A DNA stretch of 64,000 nt from Puccinellia tenuiflora. Lineage: Eukaryota; Streptophyta; Magnoliopsida; Poales; Poaceae. The notes beneath the pieces are model-generated. The model saw only the letters and a program-made list of their open reading frames with translations. It made no database searches and was not told the origin of the DNA. The position numbers and the translations under genes are program-made. Below are positions 40,661-52,436 of the stretch, piece by piece. Position 1 is the stretch's first letter. Each line of letters starts with the position of its first letter. The DNA is taken from contig QRDG01001914.1 in the NCBI GenBank assembly GCA_012064385.1, positions 310,001 to 374,000 of the forward strand, read 5' to 3'.

Positions 40661-42085
40661 TCAATGGCGCCTCAGGTGTTCCACAAGACCATCGATGTAC
40701 CTCTCCTGCGCCACCTGGTCCGCCAGAACCTCTTGCAGTCTCCCGGCGTTACTCGCGAGCACCTTCCCTTCGTCGTCCACCATGACGCGCCGCACTGCTG
40801 CGGCGACGCCGTCCCTGTCGAACGAGCCGTCGGCGTCGTCCCGCGCCACCTCCACGCCGATCCCCTTTTCCTCCATCGCCCGCGCCACGAGGGGCTGGTC
40901 GATGACGAACGGCAGCATCACCAGCGGGTGCCCGAACGCGAAGCTCTCCACGGTGGAGCCCCACCCGCAGTGCGTCAGGAACGCGCCCGTCGCGCCGTGC
41001 GCCAGCGCCGCCACCTGCGGCACCCACCCCGTCTGGACCATGCCGCGGTCCCGTGTCCGCTCCTCGAACCCCGCCGGCAATACCTCTGCCTCGTTCCCGG
41101 CGTTGTCGAACAGGCCGGCAGGCTTGCGGAGAGCCCACAGGAAGCGCACCCCGGCGAGCTCCAGCCCGAGCGCGAGCTCGTGCAGGTTGTCCAGCGTCAG
41201 TGGCGCCTCGCTCCCCAGCGCGACGTATATGACGGACTTGGGAGGCTGCTCGTCAAGCCACCGCAGGACCTCGTCGTCTCTGCCGTCGACATCGGCGGAC
41301 GCGACGACTGGCGGCAGGAGGACGCCAGCGGGGACGGCGGGCTTCCGTAGGAGGTCGGTGAGGAGCGCGAACATCCCGGGATCGACCTCGTCGCAGCTCC
41401 GGTAGATGGTGAGGCGGCAGCGCTCGAACATGCCCCACACGCGGTCCATGTCGGACACGCCGGACGCGTTGGCGCGGAACGCGCCGACCATCCACTCGGC
41501 CTCGCTGCGGCGGCGGTAGGCGATCGTGGACGGGGACGGGATCCACGCGGGTGGCACGGCGAAGTCCTCCGTGGAGGCGCGCGGGTGCGCGACGTTCGCC
41601 CACCGCGGGCCCAGGAAGGCGACGAACCCGGCGTGGACGATCAGGAACGCGGCGGACGGCACGTTGTGTTCGTCGGCGATGGGCGGGACCCAGTGGTGGC
41701 AGAAGTCGTGGACGATCCAGTCGGGCCGCCTCCCCGCGGCGGCCTGGTCGGCGAGGAACGCGGCGAGCGGGGCGGCGAGCCCGTCCATGGCCTTCTTGAG
41801 GAGCTCGATCTTGTCGGCCGGCACGTCGGCCGTGGACTCGGCGCCCTCCGGCAGCCCGTCCACGGGCGGCAGCGGCAGTGAAATGAACCGGAGGCGAGCG
41901 GAGAGGTGCGGCGGCACGGGCGGGAGCCTGGCGAGGTTCCGAGGCGTGGAGACGAAGGCCACGGCATGACCGCGAGCGGCGAGGCGCTTGGAGAGCTCGA
42001 TGAACGGGATCATGTGGCCGAACGCCAGCCACGGGAACACAACCACCTCCATCCCGCCATCACCGGCGCCGGCAGTTGCTTCCAT
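40661..42085 (-). CDS. UDP-glycosyltransferase, UGT91-like
   Basis: Intact single-exon gene of 474 residues. Transfers a sugar from a UDP-sugar to a small acceptor in the cytosol. UGT91 (group A) members often extend sugars already on flavonoids or triterpenoids, but the acceptor here is unknown. Visible features are FPWLAFGHMIPF with the catalytic His24, the DWIVHDFCHHW region around the Asp partner, and a C-terminal PSPG box (about 354-397) starting WVPQVAALAH, with HCGWGSTVESFAFGHP and ending FVIDQ. HCGWGST in place of HCGWNST is common in this clade. Coding DNA is over 65% GC, typical of grass single-exon genes. A paralogous fragment lies at 7047-7469. The start at 42085 gives the normal length. 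A TTTATAAG motif lies about 125 bp upstream (42208-42215), inside a repeat. Confidence 0.93.
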   Translation of the reverse strand: MEATAGAGDGGMEVVVFPWLAFGHMIPFIELSKRLAARGHAVAFVSTPRNLARLPPVPPHLSARLRFISLPLPPVDGLPEGAESTADVPADKIELLKKAMDGLAAPLAAFLADQAAAGRRPDWIVHDFCHHWVPPIADEHNVPSAAFLIVHAGFVAFLGPRWANVAHPRASTEDFAVPPAWIPSPSTIAYRRRSEAEWMVGAFRANASGVSDMDRVWGMFERCRLTIYRSCDEVDPGMFALLTDLLRKPAVPAGVLLPPVVASADVDGRDDEVLRWLDEQPPKSVIYVALGSEAPLTLDNLHELALGLELAGVRFLWALRKPAGLFDNAGNEAEVLPAGFEERTRDRGMVQTGWVPQVAALAHGATGAFLTHCGWGSTVESFAFGHPLVMLPFVIDQPLVARAMEEKGIGVEVARDDADGSFDRDGVAAAVRRVMVDDEGKVLASNAGRLQEVLADQVAQERYIDGLVEHLRRH

Positions 42086-42207
42086 CCTTCGTTTGTGTGA
42101 TAGGCGGGATCAGCGTCGACAATGGCGCGTGCGGCGGAGGGGGGTCGGAGCAGGAGCTGGGATGGCTTTGTTCGATCGATGGCGACCTTGGCGAGCGTAT
42201 CTATACT

Positions 42208-42215
42208 TCTTATAA
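42208..42215 (-). promoter_or_regulatory. Possible TATA box of UGT gene
   Basis: Minus strand TTTATAAG, about 123-130 bp upstream of the ATG. It lies at the edge of a dispersed repeat (about 42195-42740), so the promoter may be repeat-derived. Confidence 0.35.
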
Positions 42216-42286
42216 AGCAAAACTCCACTAAGTGCATTTATGATTTTTCTATCTCAACATGCAACCTATCCACATCATCCATTCTA

Positions 42287-42457
42287 CTCCCTCCGTTCCA
42301 CAATATAAGATGTTTTAGGTTTTTTTCCACATTCATATTTGGACCACATGTATCTAGACATGTTTTAGTGTATATGTTCACTCTCTTCCATCCTTTAGTC
42401 CGAATCTAGACAACATGTGAAACACCTAAAACATCTTATATTGTGGAACGGAGGGAG
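42287..42457. mobile_element. Stowaway MITE, 171 bp
   Basis: Ends CTCCCTCCGTTCCACAATAT and its inverse match over at least 28 bp (aaaacatcttatattgtgga ... ggag). TA is present on both sides (42285-42286 and 42458-42459). Non-coding, typical Tc1/mariner-derived MITE. Confidence 0.93.
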
Positions 42458-42740
42458 TATTAGACAATCAATTGTCCATGTCATCCCCACTAATATTAAT
42501 TAATATCTACATACAAACTTCACATCATATTATATTTCTAATTATTTATTTGTCCACGTTAATATTTTTTAATACATGGATATTTCATGTCGAATAAATT
42601 TAGTATGTCGACTATGACAAATTGAATTTTGCATATTCCTTTAGACAATTTAATGTATCATATTTTTATACCCTTTCATTTACAGAATATAGTTTCTAAA
42701 GGGTCCCGCTGCAACGCGCGGGGAATATTTCTTGTATATT

Positions 42741-43479
42741 CTACAGGTCGCTCGCGTCATCGCGCTTCTCGTGGCTGCTTTTTTTTTAGATTGAATTGAT
42801 GCTCTGTAGATTTGAAATGATTACAACATCCCAACATCATTTTCGTGGTGGCAGAACAAAATGTTTTTTGTTTGTAATAAAGGAGGGATTGGACTACTCG
42901 ACGAATAATAGTGCTATAGCACATAGCAGTGAGTGTATAATAATCTCAATCTACACTAAGGATTAGTAATAGCAAATTTTAGCTGTAAAATGGAGAAAAC
43001 CGCCAAGAATCTCTTTTGAGACTTGAATTTTTTAGAGGAAGAATTAGCTATGAAGGGAATGAATGGCCATGATAATCCCTAGACGCCAGCATATGTTTGG
43101 CCTGTCAAAGTGGAACTCAGCGTCTCGTTTGTCCGGTCGAAGCACGCACAATACTACAATAGTACCAGAGAAATGCTGCGATAGATATGGGCCGGTGTCC
43201 GGTGAGATATCGTTCTCGAGACCAGAAAATGCAGTATATTTATAATCGGCCGCGTGGGTCCGAAAATTCAAGGCGAAATTTCCATGGCCATGGGCGGTAA
43301 GGTTTGCTGGGGCACATGATTCCTGGTCCATTTATCTTCCTGTCGCATAGCTCGCAGGTCCAGATCCTCTAACGATGCCTTTTGTTGCATCTACTTTTTG
43401 CAAAAAAAGAGCTGTTTGATCGACTGGATTATGTTGAAGCCTCCATTGAACGCACACCAGCAGCCCGGGCCGGCCAGCG
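42741..43479. other. Intergenic
   Basis: No gene recognised. 43044-43330 is moderately GC-rich with ORFs on both strands but no domain. Confidence 0.45.
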
Positions 43480-43563
43480 TGCAGCACTACCACACACAGA
43501 GATCGGCCGATTGCTAGCAGCACTAGCACTAGCACCAGAGATCGGCCGATTGCTAGCAGCACT
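43480..43563 (+). repeat. Short tandem repeat (target of hAT)
   Basis: Two copies of agatcggccgattgctagca plus gcactagcac words; a third, diverged copy follows the hAT element at 44422-44460. Confidence 0.7.
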
Positions 43564-44421
43564 TAAGGGTGGGCATAAAAAACCGAACCCGAACAACGAA
43601 CCTGAAAAGATCGAGACCGAAACTGTAATGATCGAAAATTAAAAGACCGAATTAAATACGATCCTAGAAACTCAAAGATTGAATTAAATATGGTCTATTC
43701 GATCCTCACCATCAGGAGACCGAATTACCCATTATAACCGAAGATTTTAATTCACGAAAGATTAATGCCCACGGATTTCAGACTATGCTCGGCTTGTTTT
43801 GCTTCTCTCATACTAGGGCATCTATTTTGTATGGATGCATGCAACGCATGCACGGAGATCATGCTCGTTTTGTACAGAGAAAAACAAGGCAAAAATTGTA
43901 TGGAATGCTCACTATCCAGAAATTTTCTATCATATATTCCATGTGCGCTCTTGTGGTTGTGATATGTGTGAGACCATGTGAAATTATGTGTGCATTTATT
44001 TCTCAAGTGGCGACTTTTGTTTCTTGTTTGTACACTTGTGCTGCTGTCTGTTGGTTATTATATGAAATTGACACTACATATTTTGTGATTTTTCAAGTTA
44101 TGACATGTGCTGCTTGTTTTGCGTACACAGTTCTGTGATTTTACATTGCAGCAAATAGAAGTGATTAAAATGCTCATCTTGTTATACTTATATTTTGTAT
44201 ATAACTGTGTTGTTTGAAATATGAAAATATAATAAAATTGGTGTTATATTTCTTTATTTAGTCTATATGGTCATGACCGAAGACCGAACCGAAAAGACCG
44301 AAGACCGAATACTGAAAGACCGAAAAGACCGAAGGTAATTTGGGTAGCATTTCTAGATAACCAAAATATTTCAAGAATACAAAAGACCGAGCAAACCGAA
44401 CAGACCGAACGCCCACCCATA
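43564..44421. mobile_element. hAT-like MITE, 858 bp
   Basis: Left end TAAGGGTGGGC and right end (inverse) TATGGGTGGGC form a terminal repeat (10 of 11). The flanks are gcagcact (43556-43563) and gcagcact (44422-44429), a perfect 8-bp target duplication. Sub-terminal regions are full of accgaa/gaccgaa words. The AT-rich inside has no transposase. Confidence 0.9.
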
Positions 44422-44460
44422 GCAGCACTAGCACTGGCACTAGAGATCGGCCGAGCACTT

Positions 44461-45196
44461 GCAGCAACAAAACCGAAAAGTAATTTTGGCTCCCAGTTAC
44501 AGTGATCCCTTTTATAATTAAAAATTGCATCTGTGTACGGGGCACAAACGATATTGAAAAATAATTGTAATTCAAAATTGTATTATGTACAGTAACCAAG
44601 GAGTTTTTAGTTAACCATGGTAATCATAAATCTAGCGTCACAACTTGAAATTTTCAAATGAATTGTGCATTCTACTACATATTTTCTAGATTTTTTATGT
44701 TTGAATACTATTATATGCACAAACAACGCTATGAGAGGACTGACTGCATATTCCTGTGATATGTGGAACTACTCACTAGCCACAAGCTGGTTACGATGAA
44801 ATTGCACAAGTAGCACGGCAAATGATACTATATCATTTACATAGTCACAAATTAACACAATGCAAACAGCATCATCATAAAAAAGGACACTACACCAAAT
44901 TCGTATAGGATACAAGTTACAAGTTCCCCCGAAATTCAAACAGCTTCACAGGTTGAAACAACATACTCAACGAGAAAAACAAGGAACAAAAGAATTAACA
45001 TGGCATCATGGTAGCACAATACTACATGCAACCGTTATCCATCTGCAGTCAGCAGGTACACATGTGAAACCTACACAGATGCATCTCCGAATCGAAAGTT
45101 ACAAACAAAATATCATCAGTTTGTTACTTGAAACTGATAACTGTACCAGGCACTAGGTGGCATCACTAAGAATACAAAAGGACCATGTTGACCGAA
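44461..45196. other. Region downstream of squalene synthase
   Basis: AT-rich. The first few hundred bases after the stop codon at 45197 should hold the minus-strand 3' UTR. No other gene seen. Confidence 0.5.
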
Positions 45197-48100
45197 TCAC
45201 TTGGCGTACAGCACACCCAAGATAATAGCCACCAATAGGAGTGCAAGCATGACCTGAGGATGTCACATAAGCAGCTTGAGAATTTTTTGTAAAAACAGAA
45301 AACCAGCAGGGTTATTCAGCATATAGGTGTATTACTCACCAGCAAATGCCTATACTTTGATTTTTCCAGATCGTATCCCCTGTAGAATGAGACAATCAGT
45401 GAAGGTGAAGACAATAGCAGCAAAGTACAACTGTTAAGTAGTCGACAAACCTTCTCTTCAGCAAACCAGATGACTTGCAGGTTTTCTTTATTGCAACTAC
45501 GCGCTTCCGTGTTAGCGCAGCACTTGGGTCGTTGTCATCAATCTGGAAATGGCGAACACACATGTTATGCATAGTCCCAAGTCAAAACTCAGTCACTATC
45601 ATTATTCTGGACATGGCGACCAAACATATCACGCATAAAGTCACAACTACAGAACAACAAAGGTCGCCTTCAAAGGCCATCACCAACAGCATCATGGATC
45701 AGGAACCATTAAAAAGGTTTGCTAAATTTGGCCATTTGGAGCAAAACCATCAGATCGTCCAAAATAAAGGCAAGCTTTATACAAACATGCATACATTTGA
45801 AAGCTAAACACACCATCATCCTGAAATGAAGCTACCTACTTATGGATTTCTGAGGTCAAAGTAAACATGACATGATATCCGAACCTTCTATTATCTGTAT
45901 GCTAGACTAGACACCATGTTTTTTGCGTAAACATTCGAGAGCATACCTTCGACTCTAGCAATGAAGAGAACTCGTAGAAAGCAGAATAGACATCTGACAT
46001 TGATTTTGTCTCGTCCATTATTCGTGCAGTGAGCCCTAAGAGATGGGGAGTACATGTTAATTTACCGATCAGGTCAGAAAAAACATAAAGTAACAGTTTA
46101 ATAGGCAGCATAAAAGTAACAGTTGGTTAAGCGGATAATAACCACTTAGAGAACAAACTATACTTGGCTCCTTTTGTAACCTGATTACAAAATCTGAGGT
46201 TGTTCTACTCAATTGTGAACTGCCCCAAAAGGCGCACAGATACAAATCTTTCTCGACCAAATCAACTCAACAAATGCATAACATGTTTTTTTTCTCATAT
46301 CAACCAAAACTCGAGTAAGTATAGCCATCATTTAACTACTGAATCATCATTCATAAAGTGGATCTTATGATGCTTTCTGAATCAGATAAAATTGTATTTC
46401 CTGATGCCAATGAAAATCAAAGCAGTCCATGATGTGATTTCTTATATTATTTGATCAATTCCTAACCATATAAAAGTAGGCATGCAAAATGCATATACTC
46501 ACAAATGTGTTATACGAAAGTAGAGTACTGAGTAATCTGTCCACATTAATTTCTAAACATAGTGTGTGGTCATGCAAATATTTTCTGGTAAAATTAAGGT
46601 TATCACAACTTGCCACCTTGAAGTAACTCAATATGTCTTACCACGCCTCATCTTAACAACTCCTCTAAAGACATTCACATTATTGTAGCAAATAGCACAG
46701 GTCCCAATTGCCATTATCTGAAAAACAGTTGGCCAGAAAAGCCACTCAGCCATGAAATACAATCAAAGAAAATTAGCGTTGTAAGGTAGATCTTTCTAAG
46801 ATAAGTTCTCTTTTATTGTTGAGAACTATTTCGAGTAGCCATACGAATGTTTTAGTATCTACATGGAAAAAAGAAAGTATGACTGGTCTGAAAGATAATT
46901 GCACTTGTAACAGATCAATCCTAAAAGTAAAAACCTCGTACCCTTGGCGAAAACTTATCATTATTAATTGCCTCAGGGTGTAATAATACATCCACTACAC
47001 TAACATGGAAAACATGTCTTTAATCCTTGGTACCTTCCAACACCAATTACATCCAGAAACCAAAGAGAGAAGGTTCTATTGCCATAAATCATGTCCAGCA
47101 CCATAAATCTATGCTGAGCTATGCCAGGTTCCACTGACATCACAAGTGTGAAGACAATAATAGGAATAACAAGGACTATAGTGTACCTGTGGTATTGCAC
47201 AAAACCGAAAATTGGTATTATCCTTCAACGCTGACATGTATTGAAGGCAATCTTCGGCGTGAATCAAAGCATTAGTCACCATATCATTCAAACACTGCAC
47301 TGCCTTTTCTGAATTTTTCTCATACTTGAGGTCCTGATTTAGTAACCCAAAAATATTGCATCATTATAGATGGAAAAATAGCAAAGGTACTTTGAAAAAG
47401 AAGTGCCAAAAAGGATGATATAGGTTGGATGACTTTCCAATTAATGCAAATTGACTGGATTAGGTATTTAGATTACATTATTGACTGTTCAATTAAATAT
47501 CTCAATTACTGCCACTACCAGCTGTCATTATTTTTCAAAATCATCAGAACAGAGGAATTTTTTGCATTTATTTTATAATATGATTCCAATGGAAGTCCCT
47601 CGTTTCCACAAGATAGAAAATTGTGGATGTGTGATCATTTGTGATTCAGAATATATGGTACCTAGAGATAGTCAAGAGAATAGATAAATAGATATAAGCA
47701 AATGGATTGACATACCTCAAGTTTATCCGCATATTTACTCCATATTTCTCGGGGCCAGAACATACGGCACTTTGGTATCTCATTTATGTCCTCCAAATAA
47801 TCCCTTATTATATTGGTTTTCTGCAATTGAAAGTCCAACTATTAGTTACAGGGCAAATGTAAAAAAAGGTTTCAAACCATTATGATAGTGGAATTACAGA
47901 TATTTGATAAAAAATATACTTATGAAAATACCTGCAGAAACAAACCCATTGAATTCGACAGTTGATCTGAAGCCAGATCTTCTGTCCCAGCAGCATGAAA
48001 GAGCCTGGATAGTCCATAGCCCACTAGCCCTGCTACATAGTGGCAGTACTCATCATAGTCATCAACAGTTTCAACCTACAAAATGAAGTTGTTTCGAATT

Positions 48101-50581
48101 AGTTCAAACAAACAACAATATCAGCATTTAGTTGCTATTAATAACATATGTACAAAACCTACATACTTCCTTTTTCCGAGAGCTAACTAATGATTCTTGT
48201 GCTCTTGCCCAAAAAGAATCTCCTATACTACCCTTTTTTTTAACTAGATACAAGTAAAACATCTAGAACTCAGAAGCACTTCTATTCACAGATGTTTGTA
48301 TCACAGTTTTGTGCAGACAATACATTCACGGCAAAGTGTTTGTCACTATTGGCATGACAGCTACATTTATCAATGCCATAATACCCACAACCATTTTTCA
48401 TATGGAGAAGTGACCAAAAGACTTAACACATTGCTGTGCACCAAAACTGGAATTTCAAACCAATTAGTAGTAGCCAAAGAAGTGTAGCATAATTGAATGA
48501 CCATGCCCTTGGGCATAAAATGTGGTTATCAAGTGAATTCCGGTACAAGTATTCATAGTTTTGAATGTGTGATGTGTAACGCATTCTCATTTCATGATAC
48601 TCAATATTTTACTTGAGTACTTGACAATTATCAGATATTTTAAAATCTACAAAAGAATGGCACAAAGGATGGAGCCGAATGAGCCATAGAGAGTACTATA
48701 TGACGTACACACATTTATACTGAGATGGGAATACAGACAGTATTCCTAGTTTTATTAAAAATTGAAGAAGGCTCCACCTCATACCAAAAATAAAGATGAA
48801 CATTCATACATAAAATGATTATATAATCACTTCATATTAATTCTGTGACAAGGATCGAATATTTTGATTGATATAGATTGACATACCTCCTTGCATATAA
48901 ATTTTGCCATTCCTGCTCCCATTCGCCTAGTGATTTCCTCAATTGCCTTTTGATATCTGAAAGAAAATCTGAAAGATGATTATTTCCTGCAAGGTTCAAA
49001 TGAACTTACCTGGACTTAAATGAAAAACTTTATCTGATGCAAGAACAAATGAGCAGAAAGAAGCTTCATTTGCAACATGCAAAGTAATACGATGACTTTA
49101 ATATCCTGGTTCGGAAAATGGACAGTGGATCTATAACTTTGGCTTGTTGTCTGCTGAATGGGGAAAACGTATCTACTGTATTAAAATGCCTCCACATACA
49201 TGGCCTCGCAATTAAATGGCATTTCACGTTGACAAATTACAAAATGATCTCTCTTAGTTTTCCAAATGGCATTTTAATGCTAACTACCAGATAACAGCAT
49301 GAGAGATTCTGTCATTTGTACCACTTGGAAGAACTCAACACAAAAGGCAAAAGATGGGGTGGTTCTAGTGCTTATGATATCTGAACACAGAAAAAAAAAC
49401 CTTGGCAATGCACAGCTATTTACCACTATTCAACATTTCCCCTGTTTTGTCTGGTCCACTTGTGGCAATCTGGCCAAAACAATTTAGCACATTCTCCTCA
49501 TGAATGTGCTCTTGTAGTGTAACTGCGCACTTTTTGTTTCACCCTTTACAGCCTGATTGTGAGATCACAATTTCATAGTTCGGCAGTAATACTCATTAAA
49601 AGCTCCACATCTAGAGAAGTCTCGAGTTTACTTTTTTTTTAAGTGACATCAGTGCTGACTGAACGGTGGTTGGCATGTTCCCTAAGACTTTGACAAAACA
49701 ACAATCCGTCCAAAGCCACAAGTTCCCAAGCACAGATCGGGAACTAGTAAAAGTTCAGAAAATAGCAACCGGTCTGAAACTAGTAAAAATTCAGAAAATA
49801 GCAAGTTAGCAACCGCTCTGAAACTCGGAACAGGGATCGATTACCCTTGACCCAGCTCCAGGAAAGCCGTGGAGACGTATCTGAACTTGTCCATGAGCAC
49901 CTTGTAGTCGTTAGTTCCACCTGAAGGCCAAAACATGTTCAGACCAACAAGAACAGCACGGTAACACAGCACAACAACCGCTTGTTCTTAGGAGAGAGAG
50001 AGATCCCGTACGTACATACGTAACGCCAGTCGGGGTCGTAGACATGGCGGTAGAAATCCCGGAGGATGGGCAGCTTCACCTCGTCGGGGATGCTGGTGTC
50101 GTCCTCTGCACCCACAGTCGTAATCAGAAGTGAGCGCCGCTCTTAAAACGGAAAGCACTGACAGAACTCGACACATCACCCGACGCGGCAAAACGAATTC
50201 AAACGGGTTAGCGCTCACCGACGGTGTCCAGGGCCCGGAGCACGAGGTAGAAGATGCAGACCTGCACAGAACAACATCATCAGCGGCCGCGTGTCAGAAA
50301 CTTGCCCCAAATCCGGCGCGTCAGATCATGAGGCTATCTCGGAAGCTCTCGAATCGGAGCGGATTTGGAGGGGAAGGGGTTGTAAAGGGGGTGCTTACGG
50401 CATTGCGGAGCTCGGGTCCGAGCTGCTGGATGACGAGCGCGAAGCTGCGGGAGACCCTCTGGAGCATGTCGTAGGCGAAGGCCCAGTGCTCCTGGGGCGG
50501 GATCTGGCGCTTGATCTGGCCCGCCGCGACGCGCAGCTTCACCAGCGCCACCACCTCCTCCGGCCGCGACAGCGCCCCCAT
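45197..50581 (-). CDS. SQS1: Squalene synthase (farnesyl-diphosphate farnesyltransferase), 13 exons
   Basis: Condenses two farnesyl diphosphates to presqualene diphosphate and reduces it to squalene with NADPH at the ER membrane. This is the entry to sterols, brassinosteroids and triterpenes. Exons: 50399-50581, 50219-50261, 50016-50105, 49845-49920, 48887-48956, 47932-48075, 47716-47820, 47187-47333, 46642-46717, 45947-46035, 45451-45542, 45340-45379, 45197-45253. All have GT...AG borders and join in frame to 403 residues, the normal plant length. Visible motifs: first Asp-rich motif DTVED (73-77), YCHYVAGLVG (catalytic Tyr near 167), second Asp-rich motif DYLED (209-213), and a C-terminal membrane anchor (about 386-401) ending GVLYAK. 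No lesion was seen. The start MGALSRPEE fits cereal homologues. The symbol is by family, not by mapped locus. Confidence 0.96.
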
Positions 50582-50708
50582 GATATCCCCTCCTCCTCCT
50601 CCTCACAAACCCCCAATCCAACCAACCAACCCAAATCAAATCTCGACGAACAGCGATCTGTCTACCGATCAAGCAGCTGACCAGCAGCGGGGGCAGGAGC
50701 CGGGTCGA

Positions 50709-50717
50709 TCTTATACA
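50709..50717 (-). promoter_or_regulatory. Possible TATA box of squalene synthase
   Basis: Minus strand TGTATAAGA, about 130 bp upstream of the ATG at 50581, in an otherwise GC-rich stretch. Leaves a plausible 5' UTR of roughly 100 bp. Confidence 0.5.
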
Positions 50718-51160
50718 GAGCGGGGTACGGACGCGCGTGCGTGCGTGGGCGGGGGTGTCGCCGTCTTCCGACGCGCTGTTGCCTATTTGAGCCGTGGCCG
50801 GCTGAGCTTGCACTGACTGGGCTGGTGGTGATCTGTTTCCACACGGCGTGGTGCTAGCTGGCGGCCATGACGTGTAGGGACAAGCGGGCGGGTGGGCCCT
50901 GCCGTGGATCTCGTCGGGGTACGGAGGTCGTGACGCGCACGTGGTGGGCGAGCTGGAGGATCCGCACCAGATTTGTCGAGTTCGATCCTGGTCAGCGGGG
51001 GAGAAAAATTTTCTGGGCCGGGCCGCAGCATCTCCTTCGTGAGGCCCCTCGTAGGATATGGACAGCTCAGCTTTTATCACTAATCTCAAAGCTCCCTCCT
51101 CGTGTACTACTTTCATATTACCTGTACGCAAAACGTATCCGAGTGCAGATTTTCAGCGCC
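50718..51160. other. Squalene synthase upstream region
   Basis: GC-rich, with long but unconvincing ORFs on both strands. Likely promoter. No gene recognised. Confidence 0.5.
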
Positions 51161-51528
51161 CGGGCTCACCTGCACCCTTTTTTTTTGCGAAATTCAAAAA
51201 ATAGTAAAACATGAAAAAAAATCTGGAAAAAATTGGGTGCATATGTATACAAGTTCTTCACACTCGTGTAAATTCTCAGAATCAAATGACATTTTATTTC
51301 CACTGGGCGAAAAAGACAAAATAATCTGTCAGATCTAGATCTGAAACACATTTTTCGGAATGCTGATTTTGTCTTTTTTGCACAGAGCGCATAGAATGTC
51401 ATTTGATTCTGAAAAAATTCACGAGTGTGAAGAACTTGTATACATATGCACCCAATTTTTTCCCGAATTTTTCATATAGTTTTACTATTTTTTGAATTTC
51501 GCGAAATGCGAGGGTGCAGGTGAGCTCG
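51161..51528. mobile_element. Foldback MITE-like inverted repeat, 368 bp
   Basis: Ends cgggctcacctgcaccc and (inverse) cgagctcacctgcaccc. Arms of about 140 bp pair through caaaaaatagtaaaa, ttgggtgcatatgtatac, gttcttcacactcgtg and tcaaatgacatt. Non-coding. Target duplication not resolved. Confidence 0.8.
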
Positions 51529-51599
51529 GGCTCACCTCCGAGTTTCCGTATCCGTAACACCGTAACAAGTCGAAAAGTCTAAACGCTGCCTCGTGATCC

Positions 51600-51815
51600 G
51601 TGAATTTGACCAAAAATAACCATAAACGGAAAGTATTTCACAAAATAAACGTTCGCTGAAACTATTTCAGGAAATAACCCTTTTGTGTAGCGCCTCACGA
51701 TCAGGCGCTATACTATGCGGTGTAGCGCCTCCGCGCGAGGCGCTACACATCCTGCCAGCGTGGCGTCCGAGGGGCCCACTCGTGAACATGTAGCGCCTTA
51801 CTGCGAGGCGCTATG
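51600..51815 (+). repeat. MULE-2 left terminal inverted repeat
   Basis: Nearly identical to the reverse complement of 56280-56495; the visible differences are an A/G near position 13 and the inner border. Confidence 0.95.
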
Positions 51816-51849
51816 ATGCAGTGGCATAGCGCCTTGATGTAAGGCGCTA
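51688..51849. promoter_or_regulatory. Four 23-bp palindromes, left cluster (MULE-2)
   Basis: TAGCGCCT-N7-AGGCGCTA at 51688-51710, 51723-51745, 51791-51813 and 51827-51849. The arms are perfect in all four and the spacers differ. They form two pairs with start-to-start distances of 35 and 36 bp. Three lie in the terminal repeat and the fourth just inside. They precede the GRF gene and its leader. Likely a protein-binding array; the binding protein is unknown. Confidence 0.85.
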
Positions 51850-52436
51850 TGCCCTGTGACCTAAATCCCGCGTCCGTTTCTCCCGAGCCATACGTTGCCC
51901 ATTCCATTCCATCCGAGACGCTTGGGCAGGGACGAAGTGGCGGCGGCGGCGGCGGTGTTCCATCCCCTCCTCTAATCCCCCACTGAATCCTCTCCGATTT
52001 GAAAGAAAAGTGAGGGGATTTTCTCCCCAAATATTTCCCCGAGGTATTCTTCTCCGATCCCCTCCATTTGTCTATGATTTGTCCTTGGATTTGTAGTTTG
52101 TTTTTATGGATGGTGGCCTAGATTGATATGTGTTAGTGCTCTCCGATTTGTAGATGCTATCCTAGATTGATATGTGTTAGTGATCTCCGATTTGTAGTGT
52201 GTTAGTGCTCTCCGATTTGTAGATGCTATCCCCAAATAGATTGATATCTTGACTCAAGCTTAGATCCAAATGCAATGGCTATTTCATTTTGATTTAATTG
52301 TGCAAATAATGGGATGTTTGTAATATCATTACCATTAGGATAGGTATACTATTTATTTGTAAAATAGTTATAGGTCACTTATTTGTCAATGTTAGAAAAT
52401 TGATTATGCATGTTTAAAAATGTATAGGTTAGTTAA

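Larger units (their letters stand above)
42195..42740. repeat. Unclassified dispersed repeat, interrupted by a MITE
   Basis: Starts near cttataaagcaaaactccac and ends with ggtcccgctgcaacgcgcgg, words I associate with a very common grass repeat. The Stowaway element at 42287 is inserted in it. The GC-rich end could form a short hairpin, but no Helitron-type CTRR terminus is seen at the expected place. Confidence 0.4.

Noticed and set aside
40454..41405. Two plus-strand ORFs of about 300 codons
   Set aside because: Antisense shadows of the intact GC-rich UGT gene.
42195..42740. Helitron with hairpin and CTRR end
   Set aside because: A short GC hairpin is possible but no CTRR terminus or 5' TC start could be fixed.
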